Source: JAIBAC01 sp046331095 (lineage in GTDB: Bacteria > Actinomycetota > Acidimicrobiia > UBA2766). From it: a stretch of 64,000 nucleotides of DNA. The position numbers and the translations under genes were made by a program. Under the pieces are notes generated by a model. The model was not told where the DNA came from. It saw only the letters and a program-made list of their open reading frames with translations, and searched no databases. The stretch's first letter is position 1. Each line of letters starts with the position of its first letter. Positions 26,518 to 35,140 of this stretch are shown here, one piece after another. The DNA is taken from contig JAXLRM010000004.1 in assembly GCA_046331095.1 (NCBI GenBank), positions 1,274,156-1,338,155 of the forward strand, written 5' to 3'.

Positions 26518-26844
26518 GTGTCGGACGCGAAGCTGGTCTATTCCACCGACGGTGGCGATCAACGGCCACGTGGGCGTTCGCGTGTGCCTGCGCCGGCCTC
26601 CCAGGATCCGGGCGACGGGACGGTCCGCGTCTTCCGCGAGAAGAGCGGGCGCCGGGGCAAGACCGTCACGGTGGTGCGCGGGCTCACGGGTGACCTCGAT
26701 GCGGTGGCGGGCGAGCTCAAGCGAACCTGCGGCACCGGGGGTTCGGTGAAGAACGGCGCCGTCGAGATCCAGGGCGACCAGCGCGACAAGGTGCTGTCCT
26801 GGCTCCAGGCCTCCGGGTACCGGGCGAAGGCCGCCGGCGGCTGA
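26518..26844 (+). CDS. yciH: SUI1/eIF1-like translation factor (YciH family)
   Basis: This 108-residue protein starts at GTG. After a basic, flexible N-terminus (MSDAKLVYSTDGGDQRPRGR), the SUI1 fold is clear: TVRVFREKSGRRGKTVTVVRGL, VAGELKRTCGTGGSVKNGAVEIQGDQRDKVLSWL. Bacterial YciH-type proteins can influence start-site selection on ribosomes, which may matter in a genome with many leaderless-looking genes. The start is set by the promoter hexamer 7 nt upstream. Confidence 0.9.
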   Translation: MSDAKLVYSTDGGDQRPRGRSRVPAPASQDPGDGTVRVFREKSGRRGKTVTVVRGLTGDLDAVAGELKRTCGTGGSVKNGAVEIQGDQRDKVLSWLQASGYRAKAAGG

Positions 26845-27025
26845 CGGGGTTCCCCCCGAGGGCGCCCGCGGGCTCGCCTCCCGAGCGCACCGGCCGCCGG
26901 GCGCCGGTCTTCACGGCATGCCGGTGCTCATCGCCAAGACGCCGAGGATCCGCGCCAACACCGCCACCCCGATTGGGAACCATTCCCGAAGACGTTTCCG
27001 CTGAAACGCCTCAACGCGCGCCCGG

Positions 27026-27457
27026 CTACAGAACCGTCAGGTTGGCGTCGCTGGCCCGCGGGACGGCGGACAGAGCGATCGCACGGTCAAATGTGACGAA
27101 GCGACCGGCGTTCACGGTGGCAAGGGCGAGAAGGTACGCGTCGGTCACCTGTCGGGGACCGTGGATACGAGTTGGGTCCACGAGGTCGGAGTCGAGCACG
27201 CTGATCTCGCACGGCCAGTACTCGTGCGCGGGTCCTGCGCACGCTTCCGCCAGCAGCTCCATCGCCAGGGCTGGAGTCACCGGGCTCGGGTACCGCGGTT
27301 GGCTGATGATCCGGACGAAGCCGTTCTGGGTGATCGCACACGAGGCCCATCCTGATGCGATCTCGCCGTCGACCCAGCGGCGAGCCCGATCGTGGTCGAC
27401 GTGATCAGCGTCGAAGAGGGCCAGGAGCACGTTGACATCGAGCAGTGCCCGACTCAC
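27026..27457 (-). CDS. vapC: VapC-type PIN domain ribonuclease toxin
   Basis: This 143-residue protein starts at GTG. PIN catalytic acids are visible: LLDVNVLLALFDADH, a glutamate-type position in the central helix region (AITQNGFVRI), TDAYLLALA and FVTFDRAI. It belongs to the TA-system VapC group that carries TQNGFVRI and SQPRYPSP. Its GTG overlaps the TGA of the antitoxin gene by 4 nt. It degrades RNA when the antitoxin is lost. The two genes form a complete, apparently intact module. Confidence 0.88.
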   Translation of the reverse strand: MSRALLDVNVLLALFDADHVDHDRARRWVDGEIASGWASCAITQNGFVRIISQPRYPSPVTPALAMELLAEACAGPAHEYWPCEISVLDSDLVDPTRIHGPRQVTDAYLLALATVNAGRFVTFDRAIALSAVPRASDANLTVL

Positions 27458-27696
27458 TCGGGCTCCTGCTCACGGAGGTCGTCGATCAGCGCGTTCGAGA
27501 CAGCGGGACCCCGGTGCGGAAGTGGCCGGAAGCCGTGGAACGACGCCGTCGTGTCGTGGTCGGCTCGACTCTGCTGTCCGGTCAGCGCGCTGCGGGCGAG
27601 CTCCGACAGCACCTCGCCGGCGGTCCGCTTCTCCCTTCGGGCGCGCTCTTTGACAGCCATGAGGACGTCGTCGTCGATGGTTACGGTGGTGCGCAC
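27454..27696 (-). CDS. vapB: VapB-type ribbon-helix-helix antitoxin
   Basis: This 80-residue protein starts at GTG. The N-terminal RTTVTIDDDVLMAVKERARREKRTAGEVLSELARSAL is a ribbon-helix-helix DNA-binding domain. The C-terminal tail (FHGFRPLPHRGPAVSNALIDDLRE) is the toxin-wrapping region seen in VapB partners of this VapC group. It represses its own promoter by family precedent; a palindrome over the -10 hexamer supports this. Confidence 0.87.
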   Translation of the reverse strand: MRTTVTIDDDVLMAVKERARREKRTAGEVLSELARSALTGQQSRADHDTTASFHGFRPLPHRGPAVSNALIDDLREQEPE

Positions 27697-27701
27697 GCAC
27701 T

Positions 27702-27717
27702 TGATGCTAATACATCA
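27702..27717 (-). promoter_or_regulatory. vapBC promoter and probable operator
   Basis: On the minus strand TGATGTATTAGCATCA has 5-base arms TGATG and CATCA. It contains TAGCAT (27704-27709), which ends 7 nt before the vapB GTG. A repressor bound here would cover the -10 hexamer and start site. Confidence 0.5.
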
Positions 27718-27754
27718 TCGGGCGGCGAGGTATCGCCGCCCTCGGCGCTGGTGC

Positions 27755-29356
27755 TCAGGACCCGTGCCTGATCATGTCGGCGCACTTCTCGCCGATCATG
27801 ATCACGGCTGCGTGGATGTTGTTGCTCGTCACCTGAGGCATCACCGACGCATCGGCGATCCGCAGCCCGGCGACGCCACGAACCCTCAGCTGCGCGTCTA
27901 CGACGGCCATCGGGTCGGTCTCGGGGCCCATCTTGGCGGTGCCGCACACGTGGTACTCGGTGTCGGCGTGGTCGCGGAGGGTCTCCTCGATCTGGGCGGG
28001 GTCGTCGCGGTCGTAGTGGATCAGCATCTCGCCGCGGTAGGGATCGAACGCTGCGTTGCCCATGATGTCCAGCGCGACCTGGGTCCCCTTGACCAGGGTC
28101 TCCATGTCGTAGGGATGGCTGAAGTAGCGGGGATCGATCAGGGGCGCGACACGCGTGTCGGCACTGGCGAGGCGCACCTCGCCCACGCTCTTGGGCCGGG
28201 CGAGCAGCAGGTGGGCCGAGTAGCCGTGGCCGAGGTGGAGCTTGCGGCCGTGGTCGTCGCCGATTCCGACGATGAGCTCCATCTCCATGTCCGACACCTC
28301 GACGTCGGGACTGCTGCGGTAGTAGACGCCCGACTCGGCCGCGCAACTCGTGATCAATCCGCTGCGGTGCCGGCGCCACTCCCAGATCCCCCTAAGCAGC
28401 CGTGCCACGCCCCTCGGGGAGATTCCGACGGTGTCGTCGTCGATCCTGGCTCGGTAGATGAGCAGCGCCGAGATGTGGTCCTGGAGGTTCTGGCCGACGC
28501 CTGCCACGTCGAGGACCGGCGGGATGGCGAGCTCCTGGAGGTGCTGGCCCGGGCCGATCCCCGATGCCATCAGGATCTGGGGCGTGCCGAAAGCGCCGGC
28601 CGACATCACCACCTCGCGGCGGGCCCCCACGGTCCGGGTCTGGCCGTCACGGTGGTACTCGACGCCGGTCGCGCGGCGCCCGTCGAAGGTGGCCCTGGTG
28701 ATGTGCGCGCCGGTCCGAACGTCCAGGTTCGGCCGGTCCAGGTTCGGATGGATGAACGCTGCCGCGACGCTGTGGCGCTCACCGTCGCGCTGGGTGACCT
28801 GGACGTGGTAGCAGCCGTGGTGCTCGGCGCCGTTGAGATCGGGGTTGAACGGGATCCCCTGGGCCTGGCACGCCTGCAGGAACACCTCGTTGAGCGGGCT
28901 CGGGCTGCGCAGGTCGGTCACCTGCAGCGGACCGTCGACGCCGTGGAAGGGGGAATCACGGTGGATCGCGTTCGCCTCGGACTTCTTGAAGAAGGGAAGC
29001 ACGTCGTCGAAGCCCCATCCGGGGTTGCCCAGCGCCTCCCAGTTGTCGTAGTCGGAGCGATGACCACGGGCGTAGATCATGGCGTTGATGACGCTGGAGC
29101 CGCCGAGCGCCTTGCCCCGCGGCTGGAAGCCACGTCGCCCGTCGAACCCCGCCTGGGGCACCGTCTGGTAGTTCCAGCTGTTGATTCCCCGCGGCATCGC
29201 GATCGTGAAGCCGAGGGGGGCGCGGATCAGGGCGCCACGTCCCTCGCCGCCGGCTTCGAGCAGGCAGACCGTGACGGTCGGGTCCTCGCTCAGGCGGCTC
29301 GCCACGACACAGCCGGCGGACCCACCGCCGGCGACCACGTAGTCGAACTCCTCCAC
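27755..29356 (-). CDS. GMC family oxidoreductase (choline dehydrogenase-like)
   Basis: This 533-residue protein starts at GTG. The N-terminal FAD motif is DYVVAGGGSAGCVVASRLSEDP with LLEAGGEG. GMC signatures follow: RGKALGGSSVINAMIYARGHRSDYDNWE, and VMSAGAFGTPQILMASGIG. The C-terminal catalytic histidines fit EYHVCGTAKMG and the final VTSNNIHAAVIMIGEK. It oxidises an alcohol group; BetA-like and alkanol dehydrogenase-like functions are equally possible. TAGCGT (29364-29369) ends 7 nt before the start. It is divergent from the Nei gene. Confidence 0.9.
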   Translation of the reverse strand: MEEFDYVVAGGGSAGCVVASRLSEDPTVTVCLLEAGGEGRGALIRAPLGFTIAMPRGINSWNYQTVPQAGFDGRRGFQPRGKALGGSSVINAMIYARGHRSDYDNWEALGNPGWGFDDVLPFFKKSEANAIHRDSPFHGVDGPLQVTDLRSPSPLNEVFLQACQAQGIPFNPDLNGAEHHGCYHVQVTQRDGERHSVAAAFIHPNLDRPNLDVRTGAHITRATFDGRRATGVEYHRDGQTRTVGARREVVMSAGAFGTPQILMASGIGPGQHLQELAIPPVLDVAGVGQNLQDHISALLIYRARIDDDTVGISPRGVARLLRGIWEWRRHRSGLITSCAAESGVYYRSSPDVEVSDMEMELIVGIGDDHGRKLHLGHGYSAHLLLARPKSVGEVRLASADTRVAPLIDPRYFSHPYDMETLVKGTQVALDIMGNAAFDPYRGEMLIHYDRDDPAQIEETLRDHADTEYHVCGTAKMGPETDPMAVVDAQLRVRGVAGLRIADASVMPQVTSNNIHAAVIMIGEKCADMIRHGS

Positions 29357-29363
29357 CGCGCAG

Positions 29364-29369
29364 ACGCTA
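29364..29369 (-). promoter_or_regulatory. Leaderless-type -10 hexamer of the GMC gene
   Basis: On the minus strand TAGCGT ends 7 nt before the GTG at 29356. Confidence 0.45.
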
Positions 29370-29420
29370 CAGCGTGGCCGGCTACCCGGTCGTCACCACG
29401 GCGTGGTTGACTCGGCGGCC

Positions 29421-30239
29421 ATGCCCGAAGGTCATGTCACGCACCGTCTCGCAGCCGAGATCGAGCGGCGTTTCGCACGCCGTGTCGTGCACGCCACCAG
29501 TCCCCAGGGCCGCTTCCGCCAAGGCGCCGCGATGGTCGACGGGCACAAGCTGGTCGGCGCCGACGCGACGGGCAAGCACCTCTTCGTCCGCTTCCCCCAC
29601 GCCCGATGGATCCACGTACACCTGGGCATCTACGGCAGGTTCACGTTCGGGGACGCTCCCGAACCCGACGAAGTCGGCCAGATCCGCCTCCGGTTGGTGA
29701 ACCGCACGTCGTGGGCGGACCTGCGGGGAGCGTCACGTTGCGAGCTCGTCGACCTCGACGGCAAGGACAGCATCGAATCCCGCCTGGGCGACGACCCGCT
29801 CCGCCCGGGCGCGACGGGCCAGCGGGCCTGGGCGCGCATCCACAAGAGCCGCGCGCCCATCGCCACCTTGTTGATGGACCAGTCGGTGGTGGCCGGCACG
29901 GGGAACATCTTCCGGGCCGAGGTGCTGTTCCGCAACAGGATCGACCCGATGCGCCAGGGGCGGTCGATCACCGAGGACGAGTGGGCGGCGATGTGGTCCG
30001 ACCTGGTCGGGTTGATGGCCTACGCGTACGACCACGGCCGCATCGACACCGTCGCCGACGGGCACACGCCCGAAGCGATGGGGAGGCCGCCGCGTGAGGA
30101 CCGTCACGGCGGGGAGGTCTACGTGTACCGGCGTGCGGGACAGCCCTGCCATGTCTGCGGCGACACGATCCGCCGGATCGATCTGGGCAATCGCAACCTG
30201 TTCTGGTGCCCGACCTGTCAGTCCGGCCGGCCCCGTTGA
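29421..30239 (+). CDS. Fpg/Nei family DNA glycosylase-AP lyase
   Basis: This 272-residue protein must start at MPEGH (29421), because processed Pro2 is the catalytic amine and Glu3 the acid; an earlier ATG at 29403 would mask them. The H2TH region reads LMDQSVVAGTGNIFRAEVLF. A zinc finger with CHVCGDTIRRIDLGNRNLFWCPTCQ closes the protein. The MPEGH opening, rather than MPELPE, points to the Nei rather than Fpg branch. It removes oxidised bases during base excision repair. Confidence 0.92.
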   Translation: MPEGHVTHRLAAEIERRFARRVVHATSPQGRFRQGAAMVDGHKLVGADATGKHLFVRFPHARWIHVHLGIYGRFTFGDAPEPDEVGQIRLRLVNRTSWADLRGASRCELVDLDGKDSIESRLGDDPLRPGATGQRAWARIHKSRAPIATLLMDQSVVAGTGNIFRAEVLFRNRIDPMRQGRSITEDEWAAMWSDLVGLMAYAYDHGRIDTVADGHTPEAMGRPPREDRHGGEVYVYRRAGQPCHVCGDTIRRIDLGNRNLFWCPTCQSGRPR

Positions 30240-30289
30240 AGCGTCCCTGCAGGCCTGCGCGCGGTGGCGGTCGGGGGGGGTCTGGGTCT

Positions 30290-30417
30290 GGGCCGTCCGC
30301 AAACGCGGGCGGTTTGGCCCGCTGGCGGGTCATCTTGCCCGCGTTTGGGGTGTGGGCCGTCCGCAAACGCGGGCGGTTTGGCCCGCTGGCGGGTCATCCT
30401 GCCCGCGTTTGGGGTGT
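30290..30417 (+). repeat. 64-bp repeat (family B), two tandem copies
   Basis: Copies at 30290-30353 and 30354-30417 differ at one base (CATCTT versus CATCCT). Each contains CAAACGCGGGC and its inverse GCCCGCGTTTG about 26 bases apart, so each can form a hairpin. Related but diverged sequence occurs at 55728-55815. The stop codon of the beta-propeller gene (30394) lies inside copy 2. Confidence 0.9.
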
Positions 30418-31632
30418 GGCCGGGGTCGGGGTTTGGGGGCTGGGGCTGGGGCTGGGGCTGGGGCTGGGGGCGTCCGGGGACGGGAACTCGAGGACCTGGG
30501 AGTAGACGTGGGTCGGGCCGAGCTGGCCGCGGACCCAGGCCACGTCGGCGCCGTCGACGTCGGAGGAGTAGTTGAACACGAGCCAGCGGCGATCGTCGAG
30601 GCGCACGCCGGAGGCGAACGCCGTGTCGCCCCTCGACGGCAGGTCGAGCACCCACCGCACCGCGAGCGTGGCCGGATCGACCTCCCACAGCGAGGTGCGC
30701 TTGGGCGTGACCCAGTACGCGAGCTCGTGTAGGAGGCCCTGGGCGGCCCTCGGAAGGCGCCGCCGGCCGAGGTCGTAGCGGCCCCCGAACGACACCTGGC
30801 GCCGGGCGACCAGGTACACGCGGCCGTCCTGGGTGAACATCCACGGGGAGTCGAACTTGCGGGGATCGTGCGTGCAGGTCCAGTCGGCGCGATCGGCGGC
30901 GGGTCCGCGGCAGATCACCGACCCCCACCCGCCCGCGTCGCCGGCCTCGTTGCGCAACACGGCGACGAGGTCGCCGGCGTCGGTGAACACGAAGTCCGCC
31001 TCCGACGCGCCGCCCCTGTACACGCAGGCGCGGGTGGGGTCGACGGGGGTCCAGTCGTAGCCGTCGGTGGTCGTGAGCCACTCGACCTCGAGGGGGTCGG
31101 TCGACGTCGAGTAGATCGCGGCGCCGCCGCGGTAGCGCATCATGTAGGGGACGCCGTCGACGACCTTGGTGCGCCACACCACGTAGCCGGGTGGCGTGAT
31201 CGGGACCGGCACCGTCCACGTCACGTCGCCGCGGCGCTCGGACGCGAACACCCGCCCCGGCACGAACGCGAACGGGTTCCTGCCCGCCTCGAAGAAGTAG
31301 AGGAACAGCTTCCCGTCCCACGACAGCAGACGCGGCTCGCGCAGGTCGCGGCCCATGTGCACGGTCGTCTCGGCCACCCACGTCCGGCCGCAGTCGCCGG
31401 AGGACACGACGTGCAGCCACGTCCAGGGCGACGCGAAGTGGAAGATCCCGCTGCGGAAGGCGAGGTGGAGCCGGCCGTCGTGTTCGACGACGTCGAGGTT
31501 GTTGTTCGCCCGCCTCGGACGTAGGTCCTGGGGCATGCCAGGGCCCGGCACCTGCCGGGTGAGCCCGGTGATCGCGGGCAGCGGCGCCGCGGTGGGATCC
31601 GGGACCGTGGGTTGTCGTGGGGGTTCCGCCAC
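30394..31632 (-). CDS. Sialidase-like beta-propeller protein of unknown function
   Basis: This 412-residue frame starts at a GTG behind GGAG; ATG at 31536 is an alternative, and the much longer open frame upstream overlaps a real gene on the other strand. Bladed repeats with Asp-box-like turns are visible: SGDCGRTWVAETTVHMGRDLREPRLLSWDGKLFLYFF, STSTDPLEVEWLTTTDGYDW, ADFVFTDAGDLVAVLRNE, SPWMFTQDGRVYLVARR. The fold resembles exo-sialidase or GH43-type propellers. No signal peptide is seen. The C-terminus is a PS/PSPSPS tail encoded by GGGGCT hexamer repeats, and the stop falls within a family B repeat, so the tail is probably repeat-derived. Confidence 0.65.
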   Translation of the reverse strand: MAEPPRQPTVPDPTAAPLPAITGLTRQVPGPGMPQDLRPRRANNNLDVVEHDGRLHLAFRSGIFHFASPWTWLHVVSSGDCGRTWVAETTVHMGRDLREPRLLSWDGKLFLYFFEAGRNPFAFVPGRVFASERRGDVTWTVPVPITPPGYVVWRTKVVDGVPYMMRYRGGAAIYSTSTDPLEVEWLTTTDGYDWTPVDPTRACVYRGGASEADFVFTDAGDLVAVLRNEAGDAGGWGSVICRGPAADRADWTCTHDPRKFDSPWMFTQDGRVYLVARRQVSFGGRYDLGRRRLPRAAQGLLHELAYWVTPKRTSLWEVDPATLAVRWVLDLPSRGDTAFASGVRLDDRRWLVFNYSSDVDGADVAWVRGQLGPTHVYSQVLEFPSPDAPSPSPSPSPSPQTPTPATPQTRAG

Positions 31633-31676
31633 GAGGGACTCCAGCGGCGGCTGGCCGATCGCCGTGTGCCTGCGGC

Positions 31677-31682
31677 TACGGT
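31677..31682 (+). promoter_or_regulatory. Leaderless-type -10 hexamer before the small ORF and YbjN-like gene
   Basis: TACGGT ends 6 nt before an ATG at 31689 that opens a 23-codon frame running into the next gene. Confidence 0.4.
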
Positions 31683-31688
31683 AGTGCG

Positions 31689-31760
31689 ATGCCGTGCCAC
31701 GTGTACCAGGGAAGCGGGTCCGGCGCCGGTGGCGGCGCGGTGATCGGCAGCGGTGGCTGA
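31689..31760 (+). CDS. Possible 23-residue leader peptide
   Basis: MPCHVYQGSGSGAGGGAVIG and three more residues end at a TGA that lies inside the first codons of the next gene (GTGGCTGA). The -10 hexamer sits 6 nt before its ATG. It could be a leaderless coupling ORF that feeds ribosomes to the downstream GTG. There is no homology evidence. Confidence 0.3.
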   Translation: MPCHVYQGSGSGAGGGAVIGSGG

Positions 31761-32649
31761 GTCCCCGTTCCGCTGGGCCGACGTGCCGGCGCCCGTGCTC
31801 GCAGCGCTGGCCGATCAGCTCCACCTCGACGGCGGCGCCGCGGTGGCTGCGCTGGGTGCCACCTTCGGCTCGCCTCCGCGGACCGCGTTCGTGCGCGCCG
31901 CGTGGCCCGTCCTGCGTGACGTCTGGCTCGCGGGACGCACCGACGTGCGTGCCGGGCTCGCGTCGGGCCTGCGTGCCGAGGGGATCGGCGACACCTCGCT
32001 CACCGATGACGCCGAGTACCTGGCGACGTGCCCGAACGGGCACGAGCTGCGCTCGCTGGTCCTCGCGGCCTTCGTGGAGTCCGCACAGGAGCACGTTGCC
32101 GATGTGGGTGCGGTGGACACCGCAGACGGCAGGGACGCAGCGCAACCGGCGGGTGCGTCCATGTCGCCGCAGGCAACGATCGAGATCGAGTCGCTCGAGC
32201 AGCTCGACAGGGCAACCGAGATGGTCCTCGCGGCCCTCGACGAGGGCGACGGCCCCGTGGGCCGCAACGAGGACGGCGACATGCTCGTGGCGCACGGCAC
32301 CGCCCTGACCTTCGTGCGCCCTGCGGTCGGGCCGCCCCGGCTCCGCTTCGCGTCGCCCCTGCTCAGCGGCGTGCCGGGAACCGCCGAACTGCTGTCGAGG
32401 CTCAACGACATGAACGCCCGCATCTCGTTCGGGCGCCTCTACCACCAGGACGACACCGTCGTCGCCGAGATGGAGCTGATCTGCCGGCCGTTCGTGCCCG
32501 AGCACGTCGCGATCGCGACGAACATCATGTCCCATCTCGCCGACGTGGCCGACGACATGCTCCAGGACGAGTTCGGCGGCAAGACGTTCTTCGGCGCCCA
32601 GGTGCCGCCCAAGGCCGCGGAGCCGTACGGCTACGGTGGTTACCTCTGA
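31753..32649 (+). CDS. YbjN/T3SS-chaperone-like (TY-Chap) domain protein
   Basis: This 298-residue protein starts at GTG. The N-terminal half is helical and of unknown type (FRWADVPAPVLAALADQLHL). The C-terminal half from about residue 160 has the YbjN-like layout: DGPVGRNEDGDMLVAHGTALTFVRPAV, RFASPLLSGVPGTAELLSRLNDMNARISFGRLYHQDDTVVAEMELICRPFVPEHVAIATNIM. Such domains bind peptides as chaperones in several secretion settings. A membrane protein gene follows at once, which could be its partner; that is inference. Confidence 0.75.
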   Translation: MAESPFRWADVPAPVLAALADQLHLDGGAAVAALGATFGSPPRTAFVRAAWPVLRDVWLAGRTDVRAGLASGLRAEGIGDTSLTDDAEYLATCPNGHELRSLVLAAFVESAQEHVADVGAVDTADGRDAAQPAGASMSPQATIEIESLEQLDRATEMVLAALDEGDGPVGRNEDGDMLVAHGTALTFVRPAVGPPRLRFASPLLSGVPGTAELLSRLNDMNARISFGRLYHQDDTVVAEMELICRPFVPEHVAIATNIMSHLADVADDMLQDEFGGKTFFGAQVPPKAAEPYGYGGYL

Positions 32650-32715
32650 GAGAGAAGGCCTGTGCACCGCAACGGCCGACACATCCCGACAGACACAGAC
32701 GCAGGGAGGACACGG

Positions 32716-33417
32716 GTGGCCCGTATCCCACCGGAGCAGTTGCCCCAACCGATCTATCCGGGCCAGCCGGGCCCCGCCCCCGCCCCCGCCCCCGGTGCGG
32801 CAGGCGCCGCTGCCGGATACGCGCCGGGCGGTGCCGGTCCCGGTCCCGGCGGTCCCGGCGGTCCCGGTGGTCCCGCCAAGAAGCCCCCGACCGCGCTGAT
32901 CGCCGGCATCGCCGGAGCCGTGGTCGTCGTGATCGTCATCGTTGTGGTGCTCGTGCTCACACTCGGGGGCGACAAGAAGACGGACCCGGCCAAGACGACG
33001 GTGCCGGGCAAGACCCCGACGTCGGCGGCACCCGGCGGCAACGGCGGCGGCGGCGGTTCGCAGGCCAAGACGGCGGCGAACAACCTCGTGGGCCAGGTGC
33101 CGATGCCCGGCGGCGAGTACCAGTGCGTGCTCGACGCTCTCGACGGGAACTTCGCGCTCGCAAGCGCCGTGGTCTCGGGCACGTCGGATCCCACGGAGGT
33201 CGCCAACCTGCTCGTGAGCTGCGTGTCGGCCAACACGATCGCCGACGCTGTCACCAAGGACCTCGCGGGGCAATACCCGCCCGGGTGGATCGCGTGCTAC
33301 CACTCCAACATCGCGTCGATGGACGAGTCGAGCCTCACCGAGCTCCTGACCGCCACCCTCAGCGGTGACGGCCAGTCGGCCCAGACGATCCTGTCCTACG
33401 CGGCGGTCGGCTGCTGA
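32716..33417 (+). CDS. Pro/Gly-rich single-pass membrane protein, unknown function
   Basis: This 233-residue protein starts at GTG behind GGGAGGA. It begins ARIPPEQLPQPIYPGQPG, then a Pro/Gly/Ala-rich cytoplasmic stretch with GPGGPGGPGG. One strong membrane segment follows (LIAGIAGAVVVVIVIVVVLVLTL, about 60-82), then a linker and an exported domain with four cysteines (EYQCVLDAL, LLVSCVSAN, WIACYHSN, final GC), able to form two disulfides. I do not recognise the domain. Architecture matches the gene at 40647, without sequence similarity. Confidence 0.75.
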   Translation: MARIPPEQLPQPIYPGQPGPAPAPAPGAAGAAAGYAPGGAGPGPGGPGGPGGPAKKPPTALIAGIAGAVVVVIVIVVVLVLTLGGDKKTDPAKTTVPGKTPTSAAPGGNGGGGGSQAKTAANNLVGQVPMPGGEYQCVLDALDGNFALASAVVSGTSDPTEVANLLVSCVSANTIADAVTKDLAGQYPPGWIACYHSNIASMDESSLTELLTATLSGDGQSAQTILSYAAVGC

Positions 33418-33426
33418 GACGGCGTC

Positions 33427-35079
33427 TCAGTCGGGCCAGGCCGGAGGCGGCGACGGCTCGGGTCCTTCGAACGCGACGACACCGAGGCGGAAGGTGAGCG
33501 TCGCGCCTGCGAACGCCGGCGACGACGAGTGGTAGTGGGAGCCGACCAGAGGCACCACCTCGTGGGCCTGCCCGCTCCCACCGGTCCACTCGGGGTGCAT
33601 GTCGGGATAGCGGCCCCAGTAGGTGCCGAAGGGGTTGACGCGCACCTCTCCGCCGCGCACCCGCAGCGGTAGGGCCGCCGGTCCCGCGAGGACGCGCTCG
33701 TCGAAGGCCACGAGGACGCCGCTCCCGTCGGCCGCCCCGAACGCCGCCCACTCCGGTGTGAGGTGGTTGTTGACGCTGTCCTGGTCCTCGACGATGTCGT
33801 AGGTGGAGCGGGCTCCGCAGAAGTCCGCCTTGTGCACCGTGACCGGCAGGGCCCAGTCGAGCACGATCGCGCACGGCTCGACGGCGTCCTCGTCGACGTC
33901 GTCGCCGAAGGTCACCGTCACCCAGAACGCGATGCCGCCGTCGCCGAACGGCTCCGGTGCCGAGAACCGCGCCGACCGGTGCGCCTCGATCCGACCGGCC
34001 GGGAGGTCCGGCGCTCCCGAGCCGAGAGCGGGGCGGGCAAGCTCGGCGGTGCCGAGCTCGGCGACGAAGCCGTCGACGGTGGCCATCCGGTCGGGGTGCA
34101 GCAACGGCGTCGCGAGGCCGAAGTTCGTGGTCTTCGCCGCCAACAGGCGGCGCTCGACCGGCGCTCCGCGGCGGCGTCCCTCGACGATGGAGGTCCACAT
34201 CCGGAAGTTGACCGGCTTCTCGGACCAGTTGCCGTAGCCGTCCATGGCGCCGTCGGCGAGATCGCGGTGCAGCGTGACGTCGCGCAGCGGCGCGTGGGTC
34301 TCCAGGTAGCGGTCGACGGTGCAGCACCGCACGAAGTCGAGCGTGTCGAGCGCGGCGGCGGTCGCCTCGAGGAACGGCGGCCACGTGATCGAGTCGGCGT
34401 CGAAGCTGACGTGGAGGAGCCCGTCGTCGTCGCCGCACGATTCGGCCACCGCCTCCAGCCACTGGTTCATGTCGCCGAAGTCGAGGAGGTCGCCGTGGTT
34501 GTACATCGGGACGAGTGTGATCCAGGCGTCGCCCTCGGGTGTGAACAGGCGCAGCGGGTTGTACGCCTCGGCGCCGTCGAGGCGGACGTCGCGGCGGAAC
34601 GCGGTGAACCCGCACGCACCGTAGAAGAGGCTCACCCACTCGACGCCGGCGCCGCGCAGGCGCCGCGGGAGTGCGGGTGTGTACATGCACTCCTGCGGGT
34701 AGCAGCCCTCGACGAGATTCTCGGCTCCGAAGGTCGCCGTCAGGTCGGCGCGGCTGCGCCGGAAGGACTCGGTGAACTCGTCCTCGGTGAGGGCCGAGAG
34801 GATCTCGCCGGCCCAGCTTATGTGCCGGACGACGTCACCGCTGTCGCGCACACGTGACACGAGCCGTGCGAGCAATGCGGGGTCGTGGGGGAGCGCGTCC
34901 CGCAGAGCCCGTGCGCACTCCCAGTCCCAGTCACACACGAGGCCGGGGTGACGTTCGAGGACGTCGAGCGACCGGCCGATCACGTCGAAGTCGTGGCCGA
35001 AGCCGTCCTCGGTGGGCGAGTCGCCCCGGTAGGAGTGCCAGAAGTCGACGTGCTGGCCGAGCGCCACATAGATCGTCAT
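33427..35079 (-). CDS. Glycoside hydrolase-like protein (GH38/GH57-type barrel)
   Basis: This 550-residue protein begins MTIYVALGQHVDFWHSYRGD, an early His-x-Asp strand, then DWDWECARALRDAL, GCYPQECMYTPALPRRLRGAGVEWVSL, and ISFDADSITWPP-like text. These recall alpha-mannosidase or GH57 catalytic barrels with a beta-strand-ended acid. The C-terminal half is beta-rich (FWVTVTFGDDVDEDAVEPCAIVLDW). No signal peptide is seen. The exact family and substrate are not certain. TAGGGT (35086-35091) ends 6 nt before the ATG. The gene converges with the membrane protein gene. Confidence 0.65.
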   Translation of the reverse strand: MTIYVALGQHVDFWHSYRGDSPTEDGFGHDFDVIGRSLDVLERHPGLVCDWDWECARALRDALPHDPALLARLVSRVRDSGDVVRHISWAGEILSALTEDEFTESFRRSRADLTATFGAENLVEGCYPQECMYTPALPRRLRGAGVEWVSLFYGACGFTAFRRDVRLDGAEAYNPLRLFTPEGDAWITLVPMYNHGDLLDFGDMNQWLEAVAESCGDDDGLLHVSFDADSITWPPFLEATAAALDTLDFVRCCTVDRYLETHAPLRDVTLHRDLADGAMDGYGNWSEKPVNFRMWTSIVEGRRRGAPVERRLLAAKTTNFGLATPLLHPDRMATVDGFVAELGTAELARPALGSGAPDLPAGRIEAHRSARFSAPEPFGDGGIAFWVTVTFGDDVDEDAVEPCAIVLDWALPVTVHKADFCGARSTYDIVEDQDSVNNHLTPEWAAFGAADGSGVLVAFDERVLAGPAALPLRVRGGEVRVNPFGTYWGRYPDMHPEWTGGSGQAHEVVPLVGSHYHSSSPAFAGATLTFRLGVVAFEGPEPSPPPAWPD

Positions 35080-35085
35080 GGGCCG

Positions 35086-35091
35086 ACCCTA
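35086..35091 (-). promoter_or_regulatory. Leaderless-type -10 hexamer of the glycosidase-like gene
   Basis: On the minus strand TAGGGT ends 6 nt before the ATG at 35079. Confidence 0.4.
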
Positions 35092-35140
35092 CGGGAGCCG
35101 GAACCGGCCTCGGCACCGCCGGGACCGCCGGGCCGGCCGC

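Noticed and set aside
26917..27003. Short plus-strand ORF starting MPVLIAKTPR
   Set aside because: No ribosome-binding site, promoter hexamer or family resemblance; it lies in a gap between convergent genes.
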